A stretch of 64,000 nucleotides of DNA, taken from assembly GCA_036346275.1 (NCBI GenBank), contig CM070730.1, positions 39,974,918 to 40,038,917 on the forward strand, in the 5' to 3' direction. This document shows positions 11,762-23,156 of this stretch, piece after piece; the first letter of the stretch is position 1; each line of letters opens with the position of its first letter. The position numbers and the translations under genes were made by a program. The notes under the pieces are model-generated. The model was not told the DNA's origin, did not search any database, and was given only the letters and a program-made list of their open reading frames with translations. The stretch is from Otatea glauca (Eukaryota > Streptophyta > Magnoliopsida > Poales > Poaceae).

Positions 11762-13132
11762 TGATGGGGAACGCGGTATTCTACACTAGCAAATAAAAAA
11801 AAACTACCGCGAAACCAGAAAGCTACTCGCAAGAAGGGGATCATAGATAAGATTACCACTCGACGCGCAGTTGCGGAATCCTTCGCGCGTCGATGTAGTG
11901 GATCGTCCTCGCCGCAGTCGTTGCGTCGGTGTAGTGGATCGTCCTCGCCTTGCCGTGGATCGTCCTCCCACGCCGCAGTCGCAGCAGCGTCACCGCAGTA
12001 GTCCACACGTTCAGAGATGGAACGCCGTGCATCGGTGTCCAAGCACCTGGTCGCTCGGTAGGGGCAGCAAGAGGAGTAGGCTAGGGTTTCGAGTGAATCA
12101 CTCCTAAACCGTGGGAAAGCACACCCTGCGCCCTCCCTCCTCCCCTCCTTATATAGCCACAAGATGAAACCCTAAACTAGGGCCCATCAGCGTGCTAGGC
12201 CCACGAGGTTCATTAATTACGGATCCAATCCAAATTAATGCGTCGCAGCCCATTAAGTGTGTGACCCTGCAGGTTCACGTACGTTTGGACATGGATTCGG
12301 AAAACTCCTTTTCAATCCAATAGTTGGTAGCGGCTTCTTGCAAAGTTTGCCAACTCCGAAACATACTATGATCAAATCGGACAGAACCTATCAAAAGTAC
12401 TCATGCAATAATCCCTTTGCCAAGTATATGAAGATTGATCTCAAGGCGAGAAGCATGTCATCCTTTGATGATTCAATCCATCTCTCGTATCCGTCATATA
12501 TTAATAAGTTGTGATTGACTCCTCAATCACGGCATGGCCATGCACTTCCTTAATCATATCACACGAGTGGCCTTGTCATATATCTCCGTTTCATTGGAGT
12601 GGCAAATTCCATCTTGATTTGCTCACTTCCTCTGCACGTTTCATAGTAAACATGAAAGCTACCTTTATAACTTTCCGGTTAGGAAGTAGTGTTTGATAGC
12701 CCCAAGGAAAACTATTACACATGTAGGAATATGACAATCTCAGTCTAAGGATCATACATCTACTAGGTATGAGATACACGATGACACATAAGAATGAAAC
12801 ATTCTCGCAGTTGTCCCATTGAGGGTCTATCTAACCCGTGTTCTTCAACATGCGTCCACAATGTATAGATGATATCTCCATATCCCATGATCTATGAAGC
12901 ATGATCATCGATCACTACATGTCTTGATCTATTCATCGTTGTCCTATACGATGATATCCGATCGAGATATTTATCGAATTACATCATTAAGTAAAGAGCT
13001 TCATAAGCAAGTCACATACTTGTTGATCAATACAATGATATACATTCATTGGACCAATAATCATATTATTATTCATAAACATAGTCATGTTACAATCATC
13101 TAAATGATTGCCTCAAGGGCATAACACTAACA
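11762..13132 (-). repeat. 3' LTR of the Angela-like element, 1371 bp
   Basis: It begins tgatggggaacg at 11762 and ends aacactaaca at 13132 on the plus strand. A TATA box (ttatata at 12149-12155, minus TATATAAG) lies about 390 bp from the left end. The sequence is nearly the same as 18688-20050. Confidence 0.92.
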
Positions 13133-13140
13133 ATCTCCCA
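13133..13140 (-). other. Polypurine tract of the Angela-like element
   Basis: The minus strand reads TGGGAGAT directly before the LTR start TGTTAGTG, with the purine-poorer CAAGTGCAAG upstream. This is the usual position and form in this group. Confidence 0.75.
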
Positions 13141-13206
13141 CTTGCACTTGAGTCAATCAATTAAGTATCTAATACCAATAGACCTTGTGTGCGCCTCATG
13201 CTTAGG

Positions 13207-13939
13207 CTATGGCAGTGGCTTTGTCAACGGATCGGCCACATTGGCTTCCGTATGTACTTTGCATATTCTCACGTCACCTCTATCCACAATCTCGCGAATA
13301 AGGTGAAAACGACGGAGTATGTGTTTAGACTTCTGATGTGATCTAGGCTCTTGCTTGTGCAATGGCACCACTATTATCACAATAGATGTCCATTGGACTA
13401 GAGGCACTAGCGACCACACCAAGCTCTGTGATAAACTTCTTAATCCACACAGCTTCCTTTGCGGCCTCCGAAGCCGCAATGTACTCCGCTTCTGTCGTAG
13501 AGTCGGCCACCGTGTTTTGCTTGGAACTCTTCCACCATCGCTCCTCCATTAAGTGTAAACACAAACCGGATTGCGATCGAAAATCATCTTTGTCAGTTTG
13601 GAAGCTTGCATCGGTGTAACCCTTTGCAACCAGATCTTCCTCACCTCCAAAAACAAGGAACATACCCTTAGTTCTTCTCAAGTACTTGATATTTTTTACG
13701 GCTATCCAATGACCATCACCAGGATCCGCTTGGTATCCGATCGTGACACTTAGAGCATATGAGACATCCAGGCGTGTACGGATCATGGCATACATAATAG
13801 AGCCAATAGTGAAGCATATGGAATCTTGCTCATCTGTCTCGCTCATCGATGTCGAAGGACACCGATTCTTGCAGAGATCGATGCCATGTGACATTGGCAT
13901 GAAACCTCTCTTGGATTCATGCATATTGAACCTTTTCAA
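13207..13939 (-). pseudogene. RNase H domain (Angela-like)
   Basis: The frame at 13343-13939 covers the RT thumb (MKRFNMHESKRGFMPMSHGI, YAMIRTRLDVSYAL) and RNase H, which removes the RNA strand during cDNA synthesis. RNase H residues are visible in GYTDASFQTDKDD, TTEAEYIAASEAAKEAVW and MDIYCDNSGAI. A frame change at about 13345-13350 passes to the end segment KHILRRFHLIREIV and NVADPLTKPLP, the usual copia pol C-terminus. The piece is the last part of pol, next to the polypurine tract. Confidence 0.85.
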
Positions 13940-13973
13940 TATCTTGTCAATGTACGTTTCTGACTTAATCCAA

Positions 13974-14660
13974 TTAACCTTTTGATCTATCTCTATAGAT
14001 TTTTATGCCCAAGATATAGCATGCTTCTCCCAAGTCCTTCATTGAGAAACTCCTTTTCAATGAAGTCTTAACATCTTCAAGCATAGGAATGTCATTCCCG
14101 ATCAATAATATGTCATCCACATACAAAATCGTAAATACAAGTGCGCTCCCACTAGCCTTCTTGTAAACACAAGGCTCTTCTTCATTTTTGATAAAGTCAA
14201 AACCTTTGACTACTTCATCAAAACGAATGTTCCAACTCCGAGATGCTTGCTTTAACCCATAAATGGATCTTTGAAGCTTGCATACCCTTTTAGCATATTT
14301 AGGATCAACAAAACCTTGAGTTGTATCATGTATACATCCTCGAAAGATTCCTATTAAGGAATCTTTGTTTTGACATCCATCGCCATATTTCATAATCAAA
14401 ATATGCAAGAATAGCTAAAATGATCCGGACAGACTTGAGCATGGCTACCGTGAGAAAGTTTCATCATAGTCAACTCCTTGAACTTGTTTGAAACCCTTTG
14501 CCACCAACCGTGCCTTATAGATCGAACATTTCCATCTACGTCTATCGTTTTCTTGAAAATCCATTTGCACTCAATGGTTTTTACACCATCGAGAGTCGAC
14601 CAAGTTCCAAACTTGATTGTCATGCATGGATTGAATTTGGATCTCATGGCTTCAAGCCAT
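13974..14660 (-). pseudogene. Reverse transcriptase (Angela-like)
   Basis: The part at 13974-14408 contains SIYGLKQASRSWNIRF and the catalytic YVDD motif in FTILYVDDILLIGND, then KDLGEACYILGIKIYRDRS. The part at 14396-14647 has CKWIFKKTIDVDGN from the RT N-terminus but is out of frame after it. The region around the first catalytic aspartate (about 14370-14410) shows a frame change, so the active enzyme could not be made from this copy. It lies between the integrase and RNase H, as usual for copia. Confidence 0.85.
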
Positions 14661-14769
14661 TTTTCGAGTTTGGGTCCATCATTGCTTCTTCATAAGTCGT
14701 GGGCTCATCATTGTCCAATAATAATATGTCACTCCCATATCTTATAGGTACATGGCGTGGCCTCCCGAC

Positions 14770-15765
14770 CTACGTGGGTGGAGTCTCTTCCACAAAGTTG
14801 TACAACACTTTGTACATCTTGTGAAGGTTCATGGTAGCTTGAACATATTCATGTGATTCTCGAACTTCATCAAGATACACATCACTCCTCTGATTTCTTT
14901 TGAAAGAAACTCTTTCTCCAAAAGACACCATTTGAGCAACAAAACTTTGTTCTCGTTTCTTTTGTAAAAGTAATATCCTTTTGTTTCTTTAGGATACCCC
15001 ATAAAAAGCATTTTTCTGATTTAGGTGCGAGTTTATCGATTGTAAGCGTTTTACATAAGCCTCACATCCCCATATCTTGAGAAATGACAACATGGGTCTT
15101 CTCGATCCATATCTCATATGGCGTCTTCTCAACGGATTTTGATGGGACCCTATTCAAAGTGAGCATAATCGTCTCTAGAGCGAAACCCCGAAGGATAATG
15201 GCAGATCTGTTTGGCTGATCATTGACCGAACCATATCTAATAAAGTTCAGTTACATCGTTCGAACACGCCATTCCTTTGAGGCGTTCCTGGCGGAGTAAG
15301 TTGCGGAACGATTCCACATTGCTTTAGATGATCACCAAACTCTTGGCTCAAGTATTCGCCACTACGATCGGATCGTAAGTGTTTTATTGTTTTGCCAAGT
15401 TGATTTTGTACTTCGTTCTGAAACTCTTTGAACCTTTCAAAAGTTTCAGATTTATGCCTCATTAAATAGATATATCCATATCTACTGAAGTCATCGGTAA
15501 AAGTTACAAAGTACTGAAACCCACCCCTAGCAGTCGAGCTCATTGGTCCACATACATCTGTATGTACTAGGGCCAATAATTCACTTGCTCTCTCACTAAA
15601 ACCTATGAAAGGGGCTTTTGTCATCTTGCCAAGTAAACAAGATTCACATGTTTCAAATGATTCAAAATCAAATGAGGTTAGAAGTCCATCACCATGGAGC
15701 TTCTTCATGCGCTTCTCATTTATATGACCTAAGCGACAATGCCACAAAAAGGTAGGGTTCATCAA
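14770..15765 (-). pseudogene. Integrase (Angela-like)
   Basis: The 15247-15765 frame holds the zinc domain FLWHCRLGHINEKRM with CESCLLGKM, then the core: D in ALVHTDVCGPM, D in KHLRSDRSGEYLSQEF, and the glutamate in RNGVFERCN. The usual glycine after SDR is serine and the arginine pair after the glutamate is altered, so the core has changed at conserved sites. A stop follows at about 15247. C-terminal pieces continue to about 14770 (MLFMGYPKETKGYYFYKRNE at 14829-15011). A one-base frame change at about 15763 separates it from the protease. Confidence 0.85.
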
Positions 15766-16220
15766 ATCATTAGGCCGATGCCTTTTACATTAATATTATA
15801 GACAGGTTTTCTTGAGTTCAGGGCGTACAACCCATCCACCATGGGGCAACGACCATAATACATATCATTCAAAAATATCGAACAAACAAAGTTCTTTATT
15901 CTGAAATCATAACCTTCATGTTCCAAACAAGAAGATGAAATAATGTTTCTACTCAAAGATGGAACAAAATAACAATTATTAAGTTCTAAAACTAATCCTG
16001 AAGGCAAATGCAATAGGTATGTGCCAACGGTAAGACCAGCAACTCTTGCTTTATTCCCCACGCGAAGATCCACTTCTCCTTTTGCCAAGTCTCTACTCTT
16101 TATCAGCCCCTGCAACGAATTGCAAATGTGAGCAACCGAGCCGGTATCATATACCCATGAGCTGAGTGAAGAAGTAGCAAGATTAATTTCTATAACATTA
16201 ATACCTGAAGTGGAAACCAC
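15762..16220 (-). pseudogene. Retropepsin (Angela-like)
   Basis: The frame reads SSWVYDTGSVAHICNSLQGL with the D-T-G active site intact, then AGLTVGTYLLHLPSGLVLEL and NCYFVPSLSRNIISSSCLE, the aspartic protease of this lineage. It is in the same reading frame as the gag end at 16284-16553, with one TGA between them. It ends at a frame change just before the integrase. The active site and flap are recognisable, so this is one of the best preserved parts of the element. Confidence 0.85.
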
Positions 16221-16283
16221 ATTTCCATTCTTCTTATCTGCCAGGTACTTTTCGCAGTTCCATTTCCAATGCCCTGATTTCTT

Positions 16284-17073
16284 TCAATAGAAGCATTGGG
16301 TATCAGGTTGAGGGCCAACTTTAAGCTTCTGAAGCTTAGTTTTGAGGCTTGCGATCTCATCTTGAGCCTTGCCCTTACCCTTGCCCTTGCTCTTTCCCGT
16401 TCCCCCAGCCTTAGCCTTCCTCTTTTTGAAAGCAGTTGTTTTCTGAACCATCATCACATGATTGGGTTTTTTCTTAATGCTTTCCTCGGCAGCCTTGAGC
16501 ATCCCATGTAGCTCGGTTAGGCTCTTCTCCATGCTATTCATATGAAAATTCATAATGAATGGCTCAAAGCTCTGAGGCGTAGACGGAGAATAACATCTAT
16601 GGCCAAACCGAGGCTAAGGGAAACTCAAGTTTTCCAATCTCCCAATGTAACCAATCATCTTGATCACATGAGGATCGCCGGACTGCCTTGACCCGACTTA
16701 CAAGCAAATAAAAGCTTTGAGATACCATACCTCTCAGCTCTTGCTTGATTCCCAAACATGCCCTTCAAGCCCACAATCATATTGTAAGCATCCTGGTCCT
16801 CATATTGCTTTTGGAGCTCGAGTCCATGGTGACTAGCATGAGACAGTGACCTCTGAAGCATTAACATGCTTTTCATATTCAACCTTCAAATTGCGAGCGA
16901 TTTTTTACCGGTTCATCAGAATTGGATTCTCTAGAACATAGTCCTTCTTTTCATGCTTGAGAACAATTCTCGGGTTGCGATACCAATCAACAAAATTAGT
17001 TCCATTCAGTTTTCCTTTCCAAAACCGATCTCAAAGCAAAACCAGGTGTAGCAGGAGTAGGAGAAGGTGCCAT
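16284..17073 (-). pseudogene. Gag (Angela-like)
   Basis: The start is placed at the ATG at 17071-17073, because it opens MAPSPTPATPGFALRSVL, and after an early frame change NFVDWYRN, RIVLKHEKKDYVLE follow. This is the gag N-terminus of Angela/BARE elements. The middle is at 16664-16882. The end at 16284-16553 has a lysine/glycine-rich basic stretch and CFY, then a TGA at the second cysteine of the zinc knuckle, followed by KKSGHWKWNCEKY. There is also a stop near 16900. Gag would build the particle and bind genomic RNA. Confidence 0.8.
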
Positions 17074-18671
17074 TGAACTACAACAAAAACATGCAAAGAT
17101 TCTAAGCACTATGTTTATGTAAAACTTTTATTAAACTTTTTAATTAAAGACACTTCTATTTTATGTCCCTTTTATAGACACATAGTGAGTATTCAAGATC
17201 CATATTCATCAAACACTAGTGAGCTTTGGCATCACTGCTAGAAATTTAATGACATAGGTAAGCAACACCTTTGCTAATTACATCATATGTAACTCTTGTT
17301 TGTTGAGTATGAAAACAAGTAATGAATGCCTCCATCAACTTGACTCATGGCCAGTCAACTTTGCCCCAAGGGCTCACATGAGGAGGAGCACTTCCGTATT
17401 CGGTGCCAATTAAGAAACCTGCCTCATGTGTGTTTTCCTAGACACCACTTGTCTTGTATAGGTTCCTTCATTACTGAAATCAAATCCCAACCACTTATGT
17501 CCTCAAGCCCAAAACCGTTTTGATAGCTTGATTAAATCTACCATTGATATGCGTGATGTGTCCAACACATCCCTATCATCTATTGAGATAGCTATTGATA
17601 TACTACTTTGGCAGTCATATCAATAACGATCTAAATTCTTGATAGGTGCAAAAATTGGATGGACAATTTGATTTAAAATTTTTAACTATAAGGATGAACA
17701 AAGATTACTATGAACATGGCATCACATGCAATGAGCATAAAGAAAATAGCAAGGATTAAACACACATCCACAGAAAATCAAAATAAGCTGTGAAATAGCA
17801 TGGCCCTTAGCATTAAGATCTCCATCATCATGCTTGTTTGTCCACCTAGCCACCTTGCTTGATTTGTTCACCTAGCCATCTAGCTTGATACCATCGTCTT
17901 CATCATTATGGATGCAACTCCTTACAACTTTTGATAATGAATTTTACATGAGGGTTTGAAGCATCACAAGTCGACACGCAGGTCGTTATACAATTTAAAT
18001 AGCCTTATGGCTTGACACGGCACGCAGGCCATGTGGAAATTACATGCATCACATACACATAGGCCATACTATTTCACATAACTCCCTGCAAAAATGAGTT
18101 AAACAAAAGCAACCCTACGACTCTGGGGTCCGAGGGGCAGCGCCCCTGGCGGGGTCCAAGGGGCAAATTTTTTAAAGGCATGTCTTCTGACATGGGAAAA
18201 CACCCTCAAAATTTCCACGGATCAACCAGATTGACCCAATCCGATCTAACATGATTTGCTTGGTCCCATATGGATACGTTTCAGAAACCCTGATGGCGGT
18301 AACCCGACCGGTAAGGGTAACGTCGTACCATGAACGGACTCACCCAAATCAATATTGAATCTGTTTGCGCTTACCATGGATCAACCAGATTGATCCAATC
18401 CAACTCAATCTGATAGGCTTGGTCCCATATGGATACGTTTCAGAAACCCTGATGGCGGTAACCCGACCGGTAAGGGTAACGTCGTACCATAAACGGACTC
18501 ACCCAAATCAAGATTGAGTCGGTTTGCACTTTCCTCAAACCCTAAACCAATCGATCTCATCGATGGCTGCCGTCACCAATTCATCACATGAACTGGCTGA
18601 ACATGTAATAGATCCAATCTACTAACCTTACACATCATATGTGCAATATCCAGATCACAAAACTATACGAG
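17074..18671 (-). other. Long untranslated leader of the Angela-like element
   Basis: About 1.6 kb separates the primer site from the gag start. It has no recognisable coding sequence. It contains a 159-bp tandem duplication (18221-18538) and a GC-rich ggcagcgcccctggc stretch near 18135. Long structured leaders are usual in the BARE/Angela group, where they hold packaging and dimerisation signals; that role is inferred here. Confidence 0.65.
18221..18538. repeat. 159-bp tandem duplication, two copies
   Basis: Copies begin atcaaccagattga at 18221 and 18380. Both contain tggtcccatatggatacg, aaaccctgatggcggtaacc and cgaccggtaagggtaacg. They differ at a few positions. Confidence 0.9.
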
Positions 18672-18686
18672 ATGGCTCTGATACCA
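18672..18686 (-). other. Primer binding site of the Angela-like element
   Basis: The minus strand reads TGGTATCAGAGCCAT one base from the LTR edge, a tRNA-Met primer site. Confidence 0.9.
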
Positions 18687-18687
18687 C

Positions 18688-20050
18688 TGATGGGGAACGC
18701 GGTATGCTACACTAGCAAAAAAAAACTACCGCGAAACGAAAGCTACTCGCAAGAAGGGGATCATAGATAAGATTACCACTAGACGCGCAGTTGCGGAATC
18801 CTTCGCGCGTCGATGTAGTGAATCGTCCTCGCCGCAGTCGTTGCGTCGGTGTAGTGGATCGTCCTCGCCTTGCCGTGGATCGTCCTCCCACGCCGCAGTC
18901 GCAGCAGCATCACCGCAGTAGTCCACACGTTCAGAGATGGAACGCCGTGCGTCGGTGTGCAAGCACCTGGTCGCTCGGCAGGGGCAGCAAGAGGAGTAGG
19001 CTAGGGTTTCGAGTGAATCACTCCTAAACCATGGGAAAGCACACCCTGCGCCCTCCCTCCTCCCCTCCTTATATAGCCACAAGATGAAACCCTAAACTAG
19101 GGCCCATCAGCGTGCTAGGCCCACGAGGTTCATTAATTACGGATCCAATCCAAATTAATGCGTCGCAGCCCATTAAGTGTGTGACCCTGCAGGTTCACGT
19201 ACGTTTGGACATGGATTCGGAAAACTCCTTTTCAATCCAATAGTTGGTAGCGGCTTCTTGCAAAGTTTGCCAACTCCGAAACATACTATGATCAAATCGG
19301 ATGTAACCTATCAAAAGTACTCATGCAATAATCCCTTTGCCAAGTATATGAAGATTGATCTCAAGGCGAGAAGCATGTCATCCTTTGATGATTCAATCCA
19401 TCTCTCGTATCCGTGATATATTAATAAGTTGTGATTGACTCCTCAATCACGGCATGGCCATGCACTTCCTTAATCATATCACACGAGTGGCCTTGTCATA
19501 TATCTCCGTTTCATTGGAGTGGCAAATTCCATCTTATTGCTCACTTCCTCTGCGTTTCATAGTAAACATGAAAGCTACCTTTATAACTATCCGGTTAGGA
19601 AGTAGTGTTTGATAGCCCCAAGGAAAACTATTACACATGTAGGGAATATGACAATCTCAGGTCTAAGGATCATACATCTACTAGGTATGAGATACACGAT
19701 GACACATAAGAATGAAACATTCTCGCGATGTCCCATTGCGGGTCTATCTAACCCATGTTCTTCAACATGCGTCCACAATGTATAGATGATATCTCCATAT
19801 CCCATGATCTATGAAGCATGATCATCGATCACTACATGTGCTGATCTATTCATCGTTGTCCTATACGATGATATCCGATCAGAGATATTTATCGAATTAC
19901 ATCATTAAGTAAAGAGCTTCATAAGCAAGTCACATACTTGTTGATCAATACAATGATATACATTCATTGGACCAATAATCATATTATTATTCATAAACAT
20001 AGTCATGTTACAATCATCTAAATGATTGCCTCAAGGGCATAACACTAACA
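18688..20050 (-). repeat. 5' LTR of the Angela-like element, 1363 bp
   Basis: It starts tgatggggaacg next to the primer site and ends aacactaaca before the aagga duplication. The TATA box is ttatata at 19069-19075 (minus TATATAAG). Differences from 11762-13132 are scattered substitutions plus one- to four-base indels. Confidence 0.92.
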
Positions 20051-20055
20051 AAGGA

Positions 20056-23045
20056 CTGTGGCAACTCCAACTGATACGCAACTTCACCTCTGTGGCTTAA
20101 GATCTTGAATGGTCCGACATATCTGGGTGCAAGCTTCCCTTTTGCATGAAACATCCTGACTCCCTTGAGTGGTGTAACTCTAAGGTATACATAATCTTCA
20201 GGTTCAAAGCTCAATTCTCTGCGACGATTGTCGGCATGACTCTTCTGCCTTGATTGTGCAATCTTTAATCTTTCTCTGATCATAGCGATCTGTTCTTCCG
20301 CTTCCTGAAGAATATCCGGTCCAAAAACATGCCGTTCCCCAGTCTCATTCCAATTCAAGGGTGTTCGACAGGATCGACCATACAGAGCTTCAAATGGAGA
20401 CATCTATAAACTCGCTTCATATCTGTTATTGTAGCTGAACTCAGCATAAGGCAAACACTTGTCACATGAAGTAGAATATGCTAAAGCACATGCTGTCAGC
20501 ATATCTTCCAGTATCTGGTTAACTCTCTCGGTTTGACCATCTGTCTGCGGATGGTATGCTGTACTGAAGTTCAGACGAGTTCCCATGGCTTCATGCAGCT
20601 TTCCCCAAAACCTTGAGGTAAATTGGGTACCTCTATCCGATACTATCTTCTTCGGCACTCCATGCAAGCAAACAATTCTTGACATATAGAGTTCTGCTAA
20701 CTTATCGCCCGAGTAAGTGGTCTTCACAGGTACAAAATGTGCAACCTTGGTCAAACGATCCACTATAACCCATATAGAGTCATATCCATTTCGAGTCCTG
20801 GGTAAACCGGTTATGAAATCCATACCGATCTCTTCCCATTTCCATTCAGGTATCTTTAGTGGCTGCAATAATCCTACTGGCCTCTGATGCATAGCTTTGA
20901 CTCTTTGGCATATGTCACATAATGCAACATATTCGGCAACTTCTCGCTTCATGCTTGGCCACCAAAATCTTTCTTTTAAATCCTGATACATTTTTGCACT
21001 TCCTGGATGAATTGAGTACTTGTAGTCATGGGCTTCCTCCAAAATTAGCTGCTTCAGATCCTCTTTATTTGGCACACAAATGCGCCCTTTAAACCACATA
21101 GTACCTTTCTCATCCAGTTTGAAATCCTTTGCCTTGCCTGCATCCATCTTGTCCTTAATTCTCTTGATTTTGTCATCGTCTTTCTGCCTTTCCCTGATCT
21201 GATCTTCCAGGGTAGGTTTTACTTGCAAGGTAGCTAAAAATCCTTCGGGTACCACTTCCAATCCTAGCTTCTGGAAATCCTTACATAACTCGATCTGACT
21301 TGGTTCTAACAGCATATTTACGCTATGGTTCTTCCGGCTCAAGGCATCGGCCACAACATTGGCTTTACCCAGGTGGTAATGAATCCCAACATTGTAGTCC
21401 CTGATTAGTTCTAGCCATCTTCTTTGCCTCATATTTAGGTCAGCTTGCGTGAAGATATACTTAAGACTTTTATGATCAGTATACACTTCACATCTGTTTC
21501 CAAGGAGATAGTGACGCCATAATTTTAGGGCATGCACTACGGCAGCTAATTCCAAATCATGAGTCGGATAGTTCTCCTCATGCAGCCTCAATTGCCTTGA
21601 TGCATATGCGATTACCTTTCGGTTTTGCATCAATACACATCCCAATCCTTGACGCGATGCATCACAATAGATGTTGAAGCCTTGATGAACGTCAGGTAAA
21701 ACTAATACAGGTGCTGATGTTAATCGTTTCTTCAACTCCTGAAAACTCTTCTCACACTCAGGTGTCCATAAGAATTTCTTTTCCTTTTTCAACAATTGCG
21801 TAAGGGGTCTCGCAATCGTGGAGAATCCTTCGATGAAACGACGGTAATATCCCACCATTCCAAGGAAACTACGGATTTGGGTTACCGTCTTCAGTTGCTC
21901 CCAATGCAAAACTATCTCCATTTTCTTTGGATCTACCACAACTCCTTCTGCAGTCATTATGTGTCCAAGAAATTCAACCTTATTCTTCTAGAAATCCCAT
22001 TTACTAAATTTTGCAAACAACTATTGTTCCCTCAATTTCTCAAGGACTAGCCTTAAATGTTCGGCGTGCTCTTCCTTCGCCTTGGAATAAATAAGGATAT
22101 CATCTATAAACACAACGACGAACTTATCCAAATATTCCGTAAAAACCTTATTCATTAAGTTCATGAAATATGCTGGTGCATTTGTCAAACCAAAAGACAT
22201 CACTGTAAACTCGTAATGTCCATATCTTGACGAAAATGCAGTTTTTGGAATATCCTCTGATCGGATCTTCAGTTGATGATATCCCGATCGGAGATCAATC
22301 TTGGAGAAGACTCTTGCTCCTCTCAACTGATCGAATAGATCATCGGTCCTGGGTAGCGTATACTTATTCTTTATCGTCACATCATTAACTACACGATAGT
22401 CTATACACATCTTAAAACTCCCGTCCTTCTTCTTAACGAACAAGACAGGCGCTCCCCATGGCGATGAACTAGGTCTTATAAATCCTTTTTCCAGCAGCTC
22501 TTCAATTTGCTTCTTCATTTCCACTAATTCCTCCGTGGACATCCTGTAAGGTCTCTTAGCTATTGGAGCTGTCCCTGGAACAAGCTCTATCACGAACTCG
22601 ATATCTCTTTCCGGCGGCATTCTAGGTAGATCCTCCGGAAAAACATCCGGATATTCATTGACTATGGAAACTTCCTCCAAGCTGACGGTCTTCATGCTGT
22701 TGACCATTAATTGTCCATCTCGTACTGCTTTTGCTTCAAACTCAACCCTTCTCCCTTCTGGACTCTCGATTGATATAACTCTTTTTCCGTAGTCCAGCAC
22801 TGTCTTGTGTTTGGTTAACCAATCCATTCCCAGGATAACATCCAAGGTTTGGGTATTCAATATAATTAAGTTCGCTAGGAACTCTATTCCATTAATTATT
22901 AGCCTCACCCCAGAACATCCTACATTGGATCGGAGTTCTGATCCAGGGGATTGGACTATAAGTACACACTTAAGTTCCACATTATCCAAATTGTTGCGAA
23001 CAGCAAAATCTTGAGACACAAATGAATGTGATCTTTGTCATGAGT
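20056..23045 (-). pseudogene. Gypsy B pol: protease end, RT, RNase H and integrase
   Basis: From 23019 leftward one frame runs nearly 1000 codons with no frameshift but with three in-frame TAG codons (about 22018-22020, 21990, and 20404-20406). It holds the protease part LDVILGMDWL, RT with RMSTEELVEMKKQIEELL, RVFSKIDLRSGYHQLKI and the catalytic FIDDILIYSK, RNase H with INIYCDASRQGLG-like DASRQGLGCVLMQ and YTDHKSLKYI, the integrase zinc domain ending CDICQRVKA, and the DDE core with MDFITGLPR, IVSDRGTQFTS and TERVNQILEDML. Just upstream the retropepsin D-S-G reads FDS followed by TGA at about 23030, so the active-site glycine is lost. The frame is cut near 20056 by the copia insertion and resumes at 11757. 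Confidence 0.9.
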
Positions 23046-23156
23046 CAAATAAAGCGATGGTGTGCTCGAGTTACTAGGAACTTACCCAGTACAACGTCTG
23101 AGGCGTTCTGGACTTCATTTGCTGTAATGTGGTTGACTCAGCCTCGTGCAGTTCCT
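23046..23156 (-). pseudogene. Gag/protease remnant of gypsy B next to the deletion
   Basis: This short stretch matches the gypsy C internal region at about 59160-59240 (gtggttgactc...cgtgc.gttccttg). It then passes abruptly into LTR interior sequence. It is all that is left of the region upstream of pol. Confidence 0.7.

Larger units (their letters stand above)
11762..20050 (-). mobile_element. Angela/BARE-like Ty1/copia element, structurally complete
   Basis: Two LTRs (11762-13132 and 18688-20050) flank gag, protease, integrase, RT and RNase H on the minus strand. The target duplication aagga is perfect (11757-11761 and 20051-20055), and the host gypsy B sequence joins cleanly across it. 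The LTR begins TGTTAGTGTTATGCCC on the minus strand and the gag resembles that of Angela/BARE elements. The LTRs differ by roughly 20 substitutions and a few small indels by eye, which suggests a fairly recent insertion. Several frameshifts and stops make it non-autonomous. Confidence 0.92.
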
